NCBI GenBank assembly: GCA_015178975.1
Contig: WHVD01000033.1
Location: 682,001 to 746,000, forward strand
Direction of reading: 5' to 3'
DNA: 64,000 bases
DNA from: Hysterangium stoloniferum
Lineage: Eukaryota; Basidiomycota; Agaricomycetes; Hysterangiales; Hysterangiaceae
The position numbers were made by a program, and so were the translations under genes. Within the stretch, counting starts at the first letter, position 1, and each line of letters starts with the position of its first letter. The notes beneath the pieces were generated by a model that saw nothing but the letters and a program-made list of their open reading frames with translations, did no database searches and had not been told where the DNA came from. Below, piece after piece: positions 25,433 through 35,054 of this stretch.

Positions 25433-26042
25433 TTTAGGTTAGGTGGGTGACGGGCGTGGCAGCTTTATTTTTACTTTGGTAATATTCTTTTTGAGGAAGT
25501 TTAATGCTTTGCGTTCACGGTGAGTTAACCTAGTAATGAGCCTTCGTCGTCTGATCAGGTTAATTCAAGAGCTTTGTGGATCCTATTCCGATGGAATATC
25601 GATATATACTAACATGTTGAAATTTTCATTTAAGTGACAAAGGCTGCATGGGTGAAAAAAGCAGCAAGATCTGCTGGCGAGTAAAATATATGTGCTAAGT
25701 ATTTGGTATTATATTAATTGGCACATGTGTATCCAATTGTGTCCACTTCCTTCAAGAATTCCAAAGTACCATGATGTTCAACTGGGGTTTAACGTTCTGT
25801 CATGTATTGCAGAAGTACTACCAGAGGTAAGGAGTTCAAAACAGCTCAATCTATGCGCTTCAAATTCATCCCAGTCCTTTCAGCTGTTATTAACATTAAC
25901 AATAAAGGCGTCTTATTAAATGTATAATATGTATGACACCAGCTTATACCGCTGGTATTCATGTTGTTAAATATTGTTAATTCAGAACACAACCCACTGA
26001 ACCATGCTGCGGTAGGTCATGAGCTCCTTCACTCATTTTCTG
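25433..26042. other. Duplicated non-coding flank
   Basis: Copy of the 17907-18497 region; no gene. Small indels separate the two copies. Confidence 0.6.
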
Positions 26043-26300
26043 GTAGTATTCATCGGATTTCCGCATTGCACCTCACCGCTAGCCTGGGCTGTTATTCAAT
26101 TGCACACTGGCATTCTCCGCTTAGTATCCGCCAGTTGCTACGAAACGTAATCCTCATTTCGCCACAAGCTCAGCAGTATTGTGGCCTATTGAACCTTTTT
26201 CTGCTCTTAGAAATGCTTGATCCCAGAGTTTTCGTCTATAAGGGCGTTGTCATCACTGATAATATGACAAATCACTGTACGACAGCTGCAGGTAAGCGTT
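26043..26300 (+). pseudogene. Relic 5' end of a lectin gene (R3)
   Basis: Same decayed exon 1/intron 1/exon 2 signature as R2 (GCTACGAAACGTAATCCTCA; CACTGATAATATGACAAATC; CAGCTGCAGGTAAGCG). It sits upstream of intact copy C just as R1 sits upstream of copy A. Confidence 0.65.
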
Positions 26301-26645
26301 CAAGTTGTGAACACTGTACATATAATACTCAGCTGACCTTCAACCTTCACAGTATTGTTTTGGTCTCATTCATTCAGAGTCACTCAACTAATGATATCAC
26401 ACCTCAATCTAAGTATATGCTTCTAATCCATGCCAGCTCCTGTCAGCAGTCACTCGCACTAACAATGACGGCGTCTTATTCAATGCGTGTGGTTGTTCAC
26501 CAGTTTATAACGTTGCATTCAGATTGTCAAATTTTATAACGCAGCGCGTCCTACGCATGACATGAATTTATGCACTGCCCAGTATTTGCGGAATTCCGCT
26601 GCTCCGCATTACACCTCACCTCCTCAGATAGTGATACTAGTTTCG

Positions 26646-26651
26646 TATAAA
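26646..26651 (+). promoter_or_regulatory. TATA box of lectin copy C
   Basis: TATAAA 70 nt upstream of the copy C start codon. Confidence 0.7.
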
Positions 26652-26715
26652 TGTGGGGGGTTCTACTACGCCTCTCTCATTCAACTCTTCAGAGTCGCCA
26701 TCAAAGCCAGACCCA

Positions 26716-27618
26716 ATGCATTTCTCTCTCCTTGCCTTGTTGGCTTGCACTGCTGTTCTTGTACAGTCTGCGCCACCCGACAAAGAAGTTGCTGCGAAAT
26801 GTAAGCCTCGTCTCGCCAAGCTTTGCAGTATTGTAACCTAATGAACTCTGTCTAGTATCGGAAAGGTTTGATCTCACAGTTTTCCCTTTTGTTAGCCATG
26901 GCTGATATCATGTCGTTGTACAACAGAGCTGCAGGTGAGCGCCTTGTAAATACTACATTATCTTGATTATACTAATTGTACTCAAAAAGTGGAGAGCCCC
27001 GCACGGAATACTACTGGTATCCGTTTCTCTGGGACTGATTACAATCCGGTGACAATACCGATTCCACCTGGAGTAACCCTTTCTTGTAATGCGACGTCAT
27101 TCGCCCACTTCGATCAAAGGGTTATAATAAAGTGGGACGGGGTACAGATCGACACCTTCCAAGGCTCAGGCGAAAATGTGATAATGAGGCTGCCCTCTGG
27201 AAGTGATGTGCTTATCAGTCAGCCGGACGCCCAGGCGCACAACATTACGCTCGTGTTCCAGTTCGATGATCGAGGCGGCTCCGGGTTTCGAAATGCAGTC
27301 GTCAATCAATCTCCAAGTAAAAGCGTTAGTGGAACCCAGACTGAGATAACGATCACCTCTGAAGATTCGCAAGACAACGATAACGATGACACCGTCATAC
27401 GAATCGTACTTGTCAGCTCGCCCACATCCTCCCTTCCCCCCCCGACTATCCCGGGTACTCCCGTGCCTGTACCGACTCCACAGCCTCTCCCGGGTATCCC
27501 GGCTCTGCCCCCTCCCTGGAATTCCAATCGGTCCGCTCAGATGGGGACAAGAACAGGAATCCCGTTTGTCCAAACCGGAAACGACCCCGAGGAACAGAGT
27601 GGTACCCAGAAGGGATGA
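26716..27618 (+). CDS. Secreted LecB/PA-IIL-like lectin, copy C (long form)
   Basis: Exons 26716-26800, 26896-26934 and 26990-27618; 250 residues. Nearly identical to copy A through signal peptide (MHFSLLALLACTAVLVQSA), linker and lectin domain, including the SEDSQDNDNDDTV calcium loop and the SFAHFDQ loop. The proline-rich tail is retained and runs eight residues further because the stop used by copy A (GAG TAA) reads GAG GAA here. It arose with copy A by the segmental duplication that also copied Elp5. Frame and splice sites are intact. Confidence 0.72.
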
Positions 27619-28241
27619 ATTTGGATTTTTTGTTCCTGTTTCAGGCTCAAATTCGCTTCTCCATCGCTGTATTCTAAAGAAAAACGGAATCATTCGCGCA
27701 TATATCTTCTTGAATCCGATTTTATTTTCTCTCAGTTTCTATCTCTCGAGAACCGTGCCATATGAGATTGTACAGAATGTCCAAGTTATTCCTTCATCTG
27801 TTCTAACGTATCACGCTACTATACACTTGTGGCATGCGCGTCTCATGAAGAGCTGTCGCGAGTTTTGGATGGACATGATGCTGCTACTCATCTGGCCTCG
27901 GTGACTCCATTGAAGCTTTTTCGAAGACTCTAGTTTCGTCTACATAATGTAGCAAGTCCGGGGTATTCTTTCCGTCTGACAAATGGTTCGTGAAAATAGG
28001 CATCTCTTGAGGAACTTCAAGTCGATTTCTCATCTTATCTCTTTGTGCTCGGTATTTCAGATAGATTATGCCAATCCTTTGAGCTGTTATTGACATTGAC
28101 AATAACGGCGCCTTATTAAATGTATAGATTGTATGGCACCAGCCTATCCCGCTGTATCCATGTTGCTAAATATTGTTAATTCAGAACACAACCCACTGAC
28201 GCACGCTGCGGTTGGCCATGAGCTCCTTCACACATTTTCTG
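27619..28241. other. Conserved 3' flank of lectin copy C
   Basis: Non-coding; nearly identical to 19765-20410 downstream of copy A. Confidence 0.6.
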
Positions 28242-28502
28242 GCAGTATTCATCGGGTTTCCGCACTGCACCTCACCGCTATCCTGGGCTGTCATCCAATC
28301 GCACACTGGCATTTTCCGCTTAGTATCCGCTAAAGCGGTTGCTACGAAACGTAATCCTCATCTCGCCACAAGCTCAGCAGTATTGTGGCCTATTGAACCT
28401 TTTTCTGGTCTTAGAAATGCTTGATCCCAGAGTTTTCGTCTATAATGGGGTTGTCATCGCTGATAATATGACAAGTCATTGTACGACAGCTCCAGGTAAG
28501 CG
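28242..28502 (+). pseudogene. Relic 5' end of a lectin gene (R4)
   Basis: Near-identical to R2 (20411-20672), with the same decayed exon 1/intron 1 and exon 2 pieces. A Harbinger transposon interrupts the sequence about 60 bp downstream. Confidence 0.65.
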
Positions 28503-28563
28503 TTCAAGTTGTGAACACTGTACATATAATACTCAGCTGATGATATCACACATCAATCTAACT

Positions 28564-28593
28564 AGAGAGTATTTGCAACTAATATATATTAGC
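28564..28593 (+). repeat. Harbinger left terminal inverted repeat
   Basis: The first 20-21 bases match, inverted, the right end at 31785-31805. The first 30 bases recur identically at 44484-44513. Confidence 0.85.
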
Positions 28594-28749
28594 GTTTTTT
28601 GATCCGATATTATGTTGGATAATATTGGCACCTGTGGTACTTAGTATTCAACATTAGTTGTAGCATAATTATGTCTGTCACGCAGTCAAGACCATTGAGA
28701 AAAACACTCTCCAGGCGACAGAAGGCCCTCATTGCCAGTACTATTGCCA

Positions 28750-29938
28750 ATGTCTTTATCCAACGTTGCACAGCACAGCCTCTCACTGCATCACCCATTT
28801 TGTTCCCCACTATCCAACTCCAACTTGACGATGCAGCCAATGTTGCAACTCTTGCAACCATTTCTGCACTACCCAAGCAACGACCTCGGCCAGATCAGGG
28901 AGGAGAGGATTACTGTGGACTATCTGAACAGGCTTGGGCGGTTGGGGTGTCTTTGGGCATTCAGGTGCGTATGGATATTTTTTGATTTGATGACCATTGC
29001 TAACGTATTTATATAGATTCACAGCAGATGAGCTCATACTATTGAGCCAAATCCTTGAGATCCCAGATCCCCTTATCACTCCTAACTGCAACAAAGCCAC
29101 TGCTGTCGAGGCGTTCACACTTCTTTGTGCACGATTGCGTAGCCCAGAGGACCAGTGGGCTCTATCTGCCAAATATAACTTGTCGCAGGGTGTCATCTCT
29201 GATCTCATCAACTCCACAGCGAAATTTCTCAACAACCGGTGGGATCATCTACTAGACTGGGATACAGAAGGGGTTGTCAACCCGGATCGTCTTCAAGAAT
29301 ATGCCGAAGCCATTCATAACTTTGGAGCACCCACATCTACAATATTCGGCTTCATCAATTGCACAATCCGTCCCACTTGTCGACCAGGTGAATTTCAGGA
29401 GCTTGTGTACACTGGCTACAAGAAGTGCCACGGCATGAAGTTCCAAGGCATTGTAGCCCCCAACGGGCTAATGGTACATCTCAGCGGACCATTTCGTGCC
29501 CCTCAAAATGATGTGGGAGTTCTAGCTGAGAGCGGGCTCCTAGCGATGTTAGAGCAGAAGGCGATCCAACCAGGATCGACTTTAGATGACCCCCCTGAGC
29601 GCCGATACTTTCAGATCTATGGAGATTCGGCATATGGCACAAGTCCAGTCATGGTGAGCTCATACACTGCAGTTGCACCACTCTCTGAAGAACAGCGTGC
29701 ATGGAACACGGTAATGGGTAGGGTGTGCATTTCAGTGGAGCATGGATTTGGCCTCGTCCTTCAGGACTGGCCATTTCTCAATTCAGTTGCGAAGCAGAAG
29801 ATATTGGGGACACAGTGTGGAACAATGTATCGCATTGGTGTCCTATTGTGCAACGCCCATGCATGTCTCACTCCAAATCAAACATCTATTCGTTATGGTT
29901 GCATGCCACCAACTGTAGATATATATTTTCATGATTAA
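28750..29938 (+). CDS. Harbinger (DDE_Tnp_4/HARB1-type) transposase
   Basis: Two exons joined by a 52-nt intron (28965-29016): GQIREERITVDYLNRLGRL then FTADELILLSQIL. The catalytic core is clear: IFGFINCTIRPTCRPGEFQ, KCHGMKFQGIVAPNGL, RYFQIYGDSAYG (second Asp), ISVEHGFGLVLQDWPFL (Glu) and the end YGCMPPTVDIYFHD. In active relatives the first motif is GFID-x-T-x-RP; here codon 29357-29359 is AAT, so the first catalytic Asp is Asn. An N-terminal frame beginning near 28671 (SRRQKALIASTIANVFIQR) also looks transposase-like but is in another frame, so exon 1 may carry a frameshift and the true start is uncertain. Confidence 0.85.
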
Positions 29939-30065
29939 TTTTACTCTGTTGTATTCCATTGTATTCCTCACAATAAAACAAGTTTCTTTTATCTTTTTTG
30001 TATACAAAATATTATTGAGAAAACCGACTATGATAAAATCACAAGAAAATGGAGAAAAACAAACA

Positions 30066-31307
30066 TCATCCCAACAACCCCTGTCTCAACACATCAATGA
30101 GTGACTTCGCAATCTCATCACTGGCAAGTCGTGCTGCATGTGCCTCCTCTCGTGCTGCACGTGCCTCCAGAATGAACGCTTCTGTCTGCTTGCATTGCTC
30201 ACTGATCATAACCTCCCTCGCATCCACTGAAGTACGAATGAGGCCGATAATTGACTCGAGTGTGTCTTCACGGCATTTTTTGCTCTTCGAAGTGTGTCGG
30301 CTCGTCAACATTGATATGCCAGAGCCAGAGGAGTCTTCCTGTGCTATGTCAGAATGCCCTGTGGCCGAAAAAAGATCGTCCTGAGTGCGCTTCTTCAGGG
30401 ATCAGCGTGAATGGCCCTTCATCATTGCATCGCGCAAGTTCAAGCCAGCAGTCTTCTGAGCTTCGGCTGCCTAAAAAAAGTGAGTAGAATAAAGATATAA
30501 TATCAAGAACAACATACCAGTTTCACTTTCTCGCGATCAGATTCCCTTGTTTCCTCTGCCAGTTTTTTGATAGCTGCCACAGAATCCAAATGACCTGAGA
30601 TGGCAGTGAAAAGACCTGCATCACGAGCGAGAGAATTCCGTGTGTTAACACCTCGAGTCTAATAGAGTTGTTAAATAAAATACATAAAGAAAAAAAAAAC
30701 GCACCTCAACAGCTTTCAAGAGACTGTACACCTTGTTTTTCAGTGTATCAGCTGAACGTCCCTCACATGCATTAGCCTGTTTGACCAAAACTGACACCTC
30801 CTGCCACTTGTCCTTTGACTCCCCACGCGCGCACATCCAGGGGTTGACATTTAGAACTGCACTCAAAAGTGCTTTGAGGTCATTGGTCGTGAACTCCTCC
30901 CTGGGCTTGCGTCGTTGTGTCCTCTTCTTGGTGGGTGAAGAGGCATCCTTGCTGCCATCAGTGAAAATGCCAGTGTCTGACTCACCTTCAAACACTCGTG
31001 GAGATAATGTGACTGAAGTGACCTGGCGATGGCGTGGAGATGACCTGACTGGAGTGACCAGTTGGGGGGCGTTGACCATGGAAGAGGAGTTGGGAGGAAG
31101 AGGGCATATGGGGGTATCCACGTTCATGGGACTATGGGGGTGTGGGACCTGCATGTTGGATGCTTCAGATAAGTATCTTGCATGTTTTGAAGATGGGAGT
31201 GTGGGCGTGAGAGGCATCACATGTGATGATGGGAGAGGAGGTGAGGGCGAGAGAAGGGAAGTGTGATAGAAGTCAGAAGGCGACACGGTCCTGAATTGGT
31301 AGGACAT
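30066..31307 (-). pseudogene. Harbinger Myb/SANT-like protein with in-frame stop
   Basis: Second gene of the element, likely a DNA-binding partner of the transposase. Exons 30705-31307, 30518-30658 and about 30066-30470 join in one frame. The basic region TKKRTQRRKPREEFTTNDLK, followed by NVNPWMCARGESKDKWQEVS, is the Myb-like domain; a Lys/Glu-rich helical tail (IKKLAEETRESDREKVKL, EAFILEARAAREEAHAARLA) follows. A TGA at 30402-30404 cuts the frame after DAMKGHSR; beyond it the same frame stays open for about 110 codons to the stop at 30066-30068. Either a nonsense mutation or a missed intron; no donor is visible there. Confidence 0.75.
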
Positions 31308-31340
31308 GGCACTCAGAATATGTGGACCTTGCAGACGCGT

Positions 31341-31660
31341 GTTAGATTAGGGAGAGGGGATATGGTTTGGATGCACTGAGAAACCTGGAAAACGTGATGA
31401 CAGCCTCAGAAAAGAGTCAGCTAGCATAGAAAACAGAGAGGATGGGTTGAACTTACTGGGGACCACTGGAACACAAAGTGATGGCCTTGAGAACACATGT
31501 GTTGGATTAGGAAGAAGGGATATGGTTTGGATGCACTGAGAAACCTGGAAAACGTGATGACAGCCTCAGAAAAGAGTCAGTTAGCATAGAAAACAGAGGG
31601 GACAGGTTGAACTCACTGGGGACCACTGGAACACAAGGTGATGGCCTTGAGAACACGTCT
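31341..31660. repeat. 160-bp tandem duplication inside Harbinger
   Basis: Two copies in direct tandem (31341-31500 and 31501-31660) differing at a few positions; both contain TATGGTTTGGATGCACTGAG and GGGGACCACTGGAACACAA. Non-coding, between the Myb-like gene and the right end of the element, possibly a subterminal binding region. Confidence 0.85.
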
Positions 31661-31784
31661 GTTAGGGTAAAGAGCCCGGTTTGGAGACTCAGCTGTCACA
31701 TTTTAGGTCACACGTTGGGAAATATTTTGATCGACAATAAATAATAGGCGGAGTTGATGTCCGGATCATTCCGGAGCTGATAAT

Positions 31785-31805
31785 TATTAGTTGCAAATAC
31801 TCTCT
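31785..31805 (-). repeat. Harbinger right terminal inverted repeat
   Basis: Reads ATTAGTTGCAAATACTCTCT on plus (last 20 bases), the complement of the left end; followed by target duplication ACT. Confidence 0.85.
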
Positions 31806-32037
31806 ACTATATGCTTCTAATCCATGCCAGCTCCTGTCAGCAGTTACTCACACTAACAATGACGGCGTCTTATTAAATGCGTGTGGTTGTTCACCAGTTT
31901 ATAACGTTGCATTCAGATTGTCAAATCTCATAATACAACGAGTCCTGCGCTTGACATGAATTTATGCACTGCCCAGTATTTGCGGATTTCCGCTGCTCCG
32001 CATTACACCTCACCTCCTCGTAGTGATACTAGTTTCT

Positions 32038-32043
32038 TATAAA
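32038..32043 (+). promoter_or_regulatory. TATA box of lectin copy D
   Basis: TATAAA 70 nt upstream of the copy D start codon. Confidence 0.7.
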
Positions 32044-32107
32044 TGTGATCGTTCTACTACGCCTCTCTCACTCAACTCTTCAGAGTCGCCGTCAAAGTCC
32101 AGACACA

Positions 32108-32898
32108 ATGAATTTCTCCCTCCTCGCCTTGTTGGCTTGCACTGCTGTTCTTGTACAGTCTGCGCCATCCGACAAAGAAGTTGCTGCGAAATGTAAGCCT
32201 CGTCTCGCCAAGCTTTGCAGTATTGTAACCTAATGAACTCTTTCTAGTATCGAAAAGGTTTGCTCTCACAGTATTCGCTTATGTTAGCCATGGCTGATAA
32301 CATGACATTGTACGACAGAGCTGCAGGTGAGCGCCTTGTCAATACTACGTTATCTTGATTATGCTAATTATACCACAAAGTGACGAGCCCCTCACGGAAT
32401 ACTACTGGTATCCGTTTCTCTGGGACTAATTACAATCCGGTGACAATACCGATTCCACCTGGAGTAACCCTTGCTTGTGGTGCGAAGTCATTCGCCGACT
32501 TCGATCAAAGAGTTATAATCAAGTGGGACGGGGTGCAGATCGACACCTTCCAAGGCTCAGGCGAAAATGTGCCAATGAGGCTACTCTCTGGAAGTAGGAT
32601 GCTTAACAAACAGTCGGACGGCCAGGCGCACACCATTACGCTCGTGTTCCAGTTCGATGATCGAGGCGGCTCCGGGTTTCGAAATGCAATCGTCAATCAA
32701 TCTCCAAGTAAAATCGTTAGCGGAAGCGAGACTGAGATAACGATCACCTCTGAAGATTCGCAAGACAACGATAACAATGACACGGTCATAGGTATGGTAC
32801 TTGTCAGCCCACCCACACCCTCGTCTCTGCTTTCGGATCTCGAAAATCTCCTGAACCCGAATAACATCCTGATCCTCAAAACCGACCCGCTCAGATAG
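32108..32898 (+). CDS. Secreted LecB/PA-IIL-like lectin, copy D (short form)
   Basis: Exons 32108-32192, 32288-32326 and 32381-32898; 213 residues. Sister of copy B: same signal peptide, SMADNMTLYDRAAV linker, SFADFDQ loop and the SEDSQDNDNNDTV calcium loop that best fits the bacterial consensus. The tail is short (PTPSSLLSDLENLLNPNN). All splice sites match those of the other copies. The Harbinger element ends 300 bp upstream without touching the promoter block. Confidence 0.72.
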
Positions 32899-33648
32899 GC
32901 ACAAGAACACGAATCCCGTTTGCCCAAACCGGAATCGACCCCGAGTAACAGAGTGGTAACCAGAAGGGATGAATTTGGATTTTTTGTTCCTGTTTCAGGC
33001 TCAAATTCGCTTTTCCATCGCTGTATTCTAAAGAAAAACGAAATCATTCGCGCATATATCTTCTTGAATCCACAATTTTATCTTCTCTCGGTTTCTATCT
33101 CTCGAGGACCGTGCCATATGAGATTATACAGAATGTCTAAGGTATTCCTTCGTCTGTTCTAACGTATCACGCTACTATATATTTGCCTTGTGGCATGCGC
33201 GTCTCATGAAGAGCTGTCGCGAGTTTTGAAGGGATATGATGCTGCTCCTCATCTGGCCTCGGTTATTCCATTGAGATCCTTCGAAGACTTTAGTTTCGTC
33301 TACATAGTGCAGCAAGTCCGAGATATTCTTTCCGTCTGACAAATGGTCTGTGAAAAGAGGCATCTCCTGAGGAACTTCAAGTCGATTTCTCATCTTATCT
33401 CTTTGTGCTCGGTACTTCTGACAGGTCATGACATGAGTGGAACGGTGTTGCTTCTTTCGTCTTGCACTCGTCACAAAAATTGGTTACCTATGCCTAGGAC
33501 CCACGTACAGCAGCTCTCTGTTCACATTGATATATTATATAATATCGTCCAGACCCCCCAAAAAAGGCTACAATTACCAAGATATTTCATACAGATAGTT
33601 TACAACTTAAGAAATCATTATTCATGCCTACTTTCCTTTTCTCCACCT
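32899..33648. other. Conserved 3' flank of lectin copy D
   Basis: Non-coding repeat-unit sequence, parallel to 21869-22620 after copy B. It again leads into an ALDH 3' end on the opposite strand. Confidence 0.6.
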
Positions 33649-33910
33649 TCAGGCAAGCCCATAGACACCTTCGGACGCCGCCGCTGGTGACACGAGGACA
33701 ACAGTATGGCGTTGGGGGAAGTTGTCAATATCAAATCGACCATAACCGCTTTTTCCCCTGAGAATGGCCGGTCAATAATTATACTTCAAGTAGGGACCAA
33801 AAGGACACACCCAAGGCCATGTGACCCTAACTCGGATTCAAAGGCAATCGTCATCGCATTGACCAGTACGTGCGCTAGAGTATTTGTTAGACATCGGGGC
33901 ATGCCCGTAG
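33649..33910 (-). pseudogene. ALDH 3'-terminal fragment
   Basis: Matches the last two exons and flanking introns of the intact ALDH (35055 to about 35345), including the stop codon at 33649-33651. It lacks most of the intron before the RIRA codons and breaks off at CATGCCCGTAG, where relic R5 starts. Confidence 0.85.
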
Positions 33911-34122
33911 GGCCGTTATTCAATTACACACGGGAATTCTCCGCTTAGTATCGGGGTTGCTATGAAACGTAATCCTCATATCACCACAAGCTCAGCAGTA
34001 TTGTGGCCTACTGAACTTTTTTCTGCTCTTAGAAGTGCTTGATCCCATAGTTTTCGTCTATAATGGTACTGTCATCGCTGATAATATGATAAGTCATTAT
34101 ACGACAGAGCTGCATGTAAGCG
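33911..34122 (+). pseudogene. Relic 5' end of a lectin gene (R5)
   Basis: Decayed exon 1/intron 1 and exon 2 pieces as in R2-R4 (GCTATGAAACGTAATCCTCA; ACGACAGAGCTGCATGTAAG). Confidence 0.6.
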
Positions 34123-34478
34123 TTCGAGTTGTGAACACTATGTACATATAATATTCAACTGACCATCAACCTTCATAGCATTATTTTGGTCTCATTCATT
34201 CAGAGTCACTCAACTGATGATATCACATATCAATCTAAGTATATGCTTCTAATACATGCCAGCTCCTGTCAGCAGTTACTCGCACTGACAATGACAGCGT
34301 CTCATTAAATGCGTATGGTTGTTCACCAGTTTATAACGCTGTATTCAGATTGTCAAGTTTTATAATACAAAATATCAAAGAGTCCTGCCCTTGACATGAA
34401 TTTATGCACTCCCAGTATTTGCGGATTTCCGCTGCTCCGCATTACACCTCACCTCCTCGGATAGTGATACTAGTTTCT

Positions 34479-34484
34479 TATAAA
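34479..34484 (+). promoter_or_regulatory. TATA box of broken lectin copy E
   Basis: TATAAA 70 nt upstream of the copy E start codon, in an otherwise intact promoter block. Confidence 0.65.
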
Positions 34485-34548
34485 TGGGATGGTTCTACTA
34501 CGCCTCTCACATCCAACTCTTCAGAGTCGCCGTCAAAGTCCAGACACA

Positions 34549-34692
34549 ATGCATTTCCCCCTCCTTGCCTTGTTGGCTTGCACTGCTATTCTTGTGCAGT
34601 CTGCGCCACCCGACTCGCGAGTTTTGAAGGGATATGATGCTGCTGCTCATCTGGCCTCGGTTATTCCATTGAAGATCCTTCGAAGACTTTAG
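34549..34692 (+). pseudogene. Lectin copy E: signal peptide fused to 3' flank
   Basis: Begins like the other copies (MHFPLLALLACTAILVQSAP) but after codon 22 jumps into the downstream flank (TCGCGAGTTTTGAAGGGATA), a deletion that removed the linker and the whole lectin domain. The frame then runs through flank sequence to a stop at 34690-34692, giving a 47-residue peptide with a signal sequence. Promoter intact, so it could still be transcribed, but it has no lectin function. Confidence 0.8.
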
Positions 34693-35054
34693 TTTCGTCT
34701 ATATAGTGTAGCAAGTCCAGGATATTCTTTCCGTCTGACAAATGGTTTGTGAAAAGAGGCATCTCCTGAGGAACTTCAAGTCGATTTCTCATGTTATCTC
34801 TTTGTGCTCGGTATTTCAGATAGGTTTTGACATAGTGGAACGGCGTTGCTTCTTTTGTCTTGCATTCGTCACAAAAAAAGGACACCTACTCCTAGGACCC
34901 ACGTACAGCTTTCTGCTCAAATTGATATATTATATAATATCGTCCAGACCCCAAAAAAAGCCATCATGATGGGCTGCAATTGCCAAGATATTCCATACAA
35001 ACAGTTTACAACTTAAAAAGTCATCATTCATGCCTACTTTCTTTCTCTCCACCT
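34693..35054. other. Conserved flank between copy E and ALDH
   Basis: Non-coding repeat-unit sequence shared with 22250-22620 and 33280-33648. Confidence 0.6.

Larger units (their letters stand above)
28564..31805 (+). mobile_element. PIF/Harbinger DNA transposon, 3.2 kb
   Basis: Bounded by inverted repeats AGAGAGTATTTGCAACTAAT (28564 on) and its complement ending at 31805, flanked by the 3-bp target duplication ACT (28561-28563 and 31806-31808), as expected for PIF/Harbinger. The unoccupied site is present at 20775-20800 (CAATCTAACTATATGCTTCT), so insertion postdates that duplication. It carries a transposase on plus and a Myb/SANT-like protein on minus, facing each other, the usual two-gene set of the superfamily. 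Both genes have inactivating-looking changes. Confidence 0.9.

Noticed and set aside
30733..31266. 177-codon plus-strand frame in the Harbinger element
   Set aside because: Antisense of the Myb-like exon; Gly/Arg-rich shadow.
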